Made by a program: the position numbers and the translations under genes. The notes below the pieces were generated by a model that worked only from the letters and a program-made list of their open reading frames with translations, searched no databases and had not been told where the DNA came from. From contig JACDCP010000198.1 of assembly GCA_013817465.1 (NCBI GenBank), forward strand, positions 1 through 5,950: a stretch of 5,950 nucleotides of DNA, given 5' to 3'. This document shows positions 5,091 through 5,950 of the stretch, piece by piece. The stretch comes from Gammaproteobacteria bacterium (GTDB taxonomy: Bacteria; Pseudomonadota; Gammaproteobacteria; Steroidobacterales; JACDCP01). Numbering within the stretch: the stretch's first letter is position 1; each line of letters begins with the position of its first letter.

Positions 5091-5950
5091 TCAGCCCTGG
5101 TCGAGACCCGGCTCGACCCGCCAGGCGGTCAGCTCGCCGGCGTCCGTCAGCACGAACAGGCGCTCGCCTGCCGCCAGCGGGCGGCCCGAGATGCCCGCAT
5201 CCCCCGCGCGGATGCGTCCGATCAGCTCGCCCGTGTCCGGCGACAGCCAGTGCAGGTAGCCTTCGAAATCACCGGCGACGACGGCACTGCCGAACGGCAC
5301 CGGCGCGGTCAGGCCGCGCCGCCGCAGCGACTCCTGGAGCCAGAGCGTTTCGCCGGTGCGGCGTTCCAGCGCGACGATCTCGCCGATTTCGTTAGTGACA
5401 TAAAGATTCGACAGGTCGACGCCCAGCCCCCGGTAGCTCGACATCTCGCGGGCCCAGAGCACCTGCCCGGACTCGAGGGCGAGGGATGCCACCCGGCCCT
5501 GGAAGTTGACCACATAGACGTCGTCGCCGACCACCTGCACGGCCGTGTTGATATCCACCAGGCGCTCGAGGACCGTCCTGCCACGCGCCGGCGAAATCAG
5601 CGTGCTCCAGATCTCATCGCCTTCGGCAAGGCTGACTGCGAGTAACTGGCCGTTGGCGAAGCCAGCCAGCACGGCGTCGCCGGCGATCACGGGCGGCGCG
5701 CCACCGCGCAGGCTCAGCGCCGGGACGGTCTGCTCGAGCGTCCACATTTCGCTGCTGTCCGCCGCATCGAGTGCACGCAGGCGCCCATCGACCGTCTGCG
5801 CGACGACGATGTCGCGGCCGATCGCCGGTGCTGCGAGCACCTCGCTGCTCAACTGAATCTTCCAGCGCAGCGAGCCGTCGCTTGCCTCCAGCGCAATCAA
5901 ATCACCATCGTTCGAGCCCAGTGCGACGATCGCTTCGCCGACTGCCGGAC
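5091..5950 (-). CDS. bamB: Outer membrane protein assembly factor BamB, C-terminal part (5' end outside window)
   Basis: BamB is the beta-propeller lipoprotein of the BAM complex; it binds BamA in the periplasm and aids insertion of outer-membrane beta-barrels. The frame is open from the window edge and encodes 285 residues to the TGA at 5093-5091; E. coli BamB has about 392, so the signal peptide, lipobox and first blade(s) are missing. The TTG at 5900 is not the start: coding continues upstream (VGEAIVALGSNDGD). PQQ-like blades recur, each with a G(D/E)..W pattern: DGSLRW, SSEMW, GDEIW, SGQVLW, TGETLW. The BamB-specific stretch RTVLERLVDI (fragment residues 124-133, compare the E. coli IDRLSDVD region) and GDFEGYLHWL (226-235) distinguish it from quinoprotein dehydrogenases. 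The last blade ends in GELTAWRVEP. The bamB-der order is conserved in gamma- and betaproteobacteria. Confidence 0.95.
   Translation of the reverse strand, partial: PAVGEAIVALGSNDGDLIALEASDGSLRWKIQLSSEVLAAPAIGRDIVVAQTVDGRLRALDAADSSEMWTLEQTVPALSLRGGAPPVIAGDAVLAGFANGQLLAVSLAEGDEIWSTLISPARGRTVLERLVDINTAVQVVGDDVYVVNFQGRVASLALESGQVLWAREMSSYRGLGVDLSNLYVTNEIGEIVALERRTGETLWLQESLRRRGLTAPVPFGSAVVAGDFEGYLHWLSPDTGELIGRIRAGDAGISGRPLAAGERLFVLTDAGELTAWRVEPGLDQG

Noticed and set aside
4253..5395. Long + strand open frame (380 codons) antisense to der and bamB
   Set aside because: It lies opposite two unmistakable conserved genes; its composition (Arg/Ser/Pro rich) is that of a high-GC shadow frame, and it has no recognisable domain.

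Overview
The window reads as an ordinary chromosomal stretch from a high-GC gammaproteobacterium, probably near the Xanthomonadales/Steroidobacterales/Nevskiales. The grounds are the high GC, the bamB-der pair typical of gamma- and betaproteobacteria, and a MetX-family enzyme that resembles the xanthomonad serine O-succinyltransferase branch. The assignment is by recall, not by search. Both window edges cut genes: xseA on the left and bamB on the right.

Layout. On the + strand, the C-terminal part of xseA (exonuclease VII large subunit, to 785) is followed after one base by a TTG-started exported M23 metallopeptidase (787-1623). On the - strand, read right to left, are bamB (outer-membrane BAM lipoprotein, partial, 5950-5091), der (double-GTPase ribosome assembly factor, 5070-3673), a MetX-family acyltransferase (3525-2431) and a cysteine dioxygenase (2247-1684). 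The peptidase and the dioxygenase genes converge across about 60 bases in which I see no terminator.

The two - strand intergenic gaps hold the non-coding structure. The gap between the MetX gene and the dioxygenase (2248-2430) contains three copies of a roughly 25-base GGGGACA-type repeat: two in tandem (period 26) and one inverted. The inverted pair gives a perfect 25-bp stem whose edge supplies part of the MetX stop codon. An extended -10-like site lies between the repeats and the dioxygenase start. The gap between der and the MetX gene (3526-3672) contains a three-way-junction-like palindromic repeat of the CCTCTCCC...GGGGAGG type, plus a separate perfect 6-bp hairpin.

Functionally, bamB-der is a conserved envelope/ribosome housekeeping pair. 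The MetX-family enzyme (possibly serine- rather than homoserine-acylating) sits next to a cysteine dioxygenase, which would put a cysteine-making step beside a cysteine-consuming step. No new defence system, mobile gene, CRISPR array or RNA gene was found. The intergenic repeats and the substrate question for the MetX-family enzyme are the points most worth a second look.
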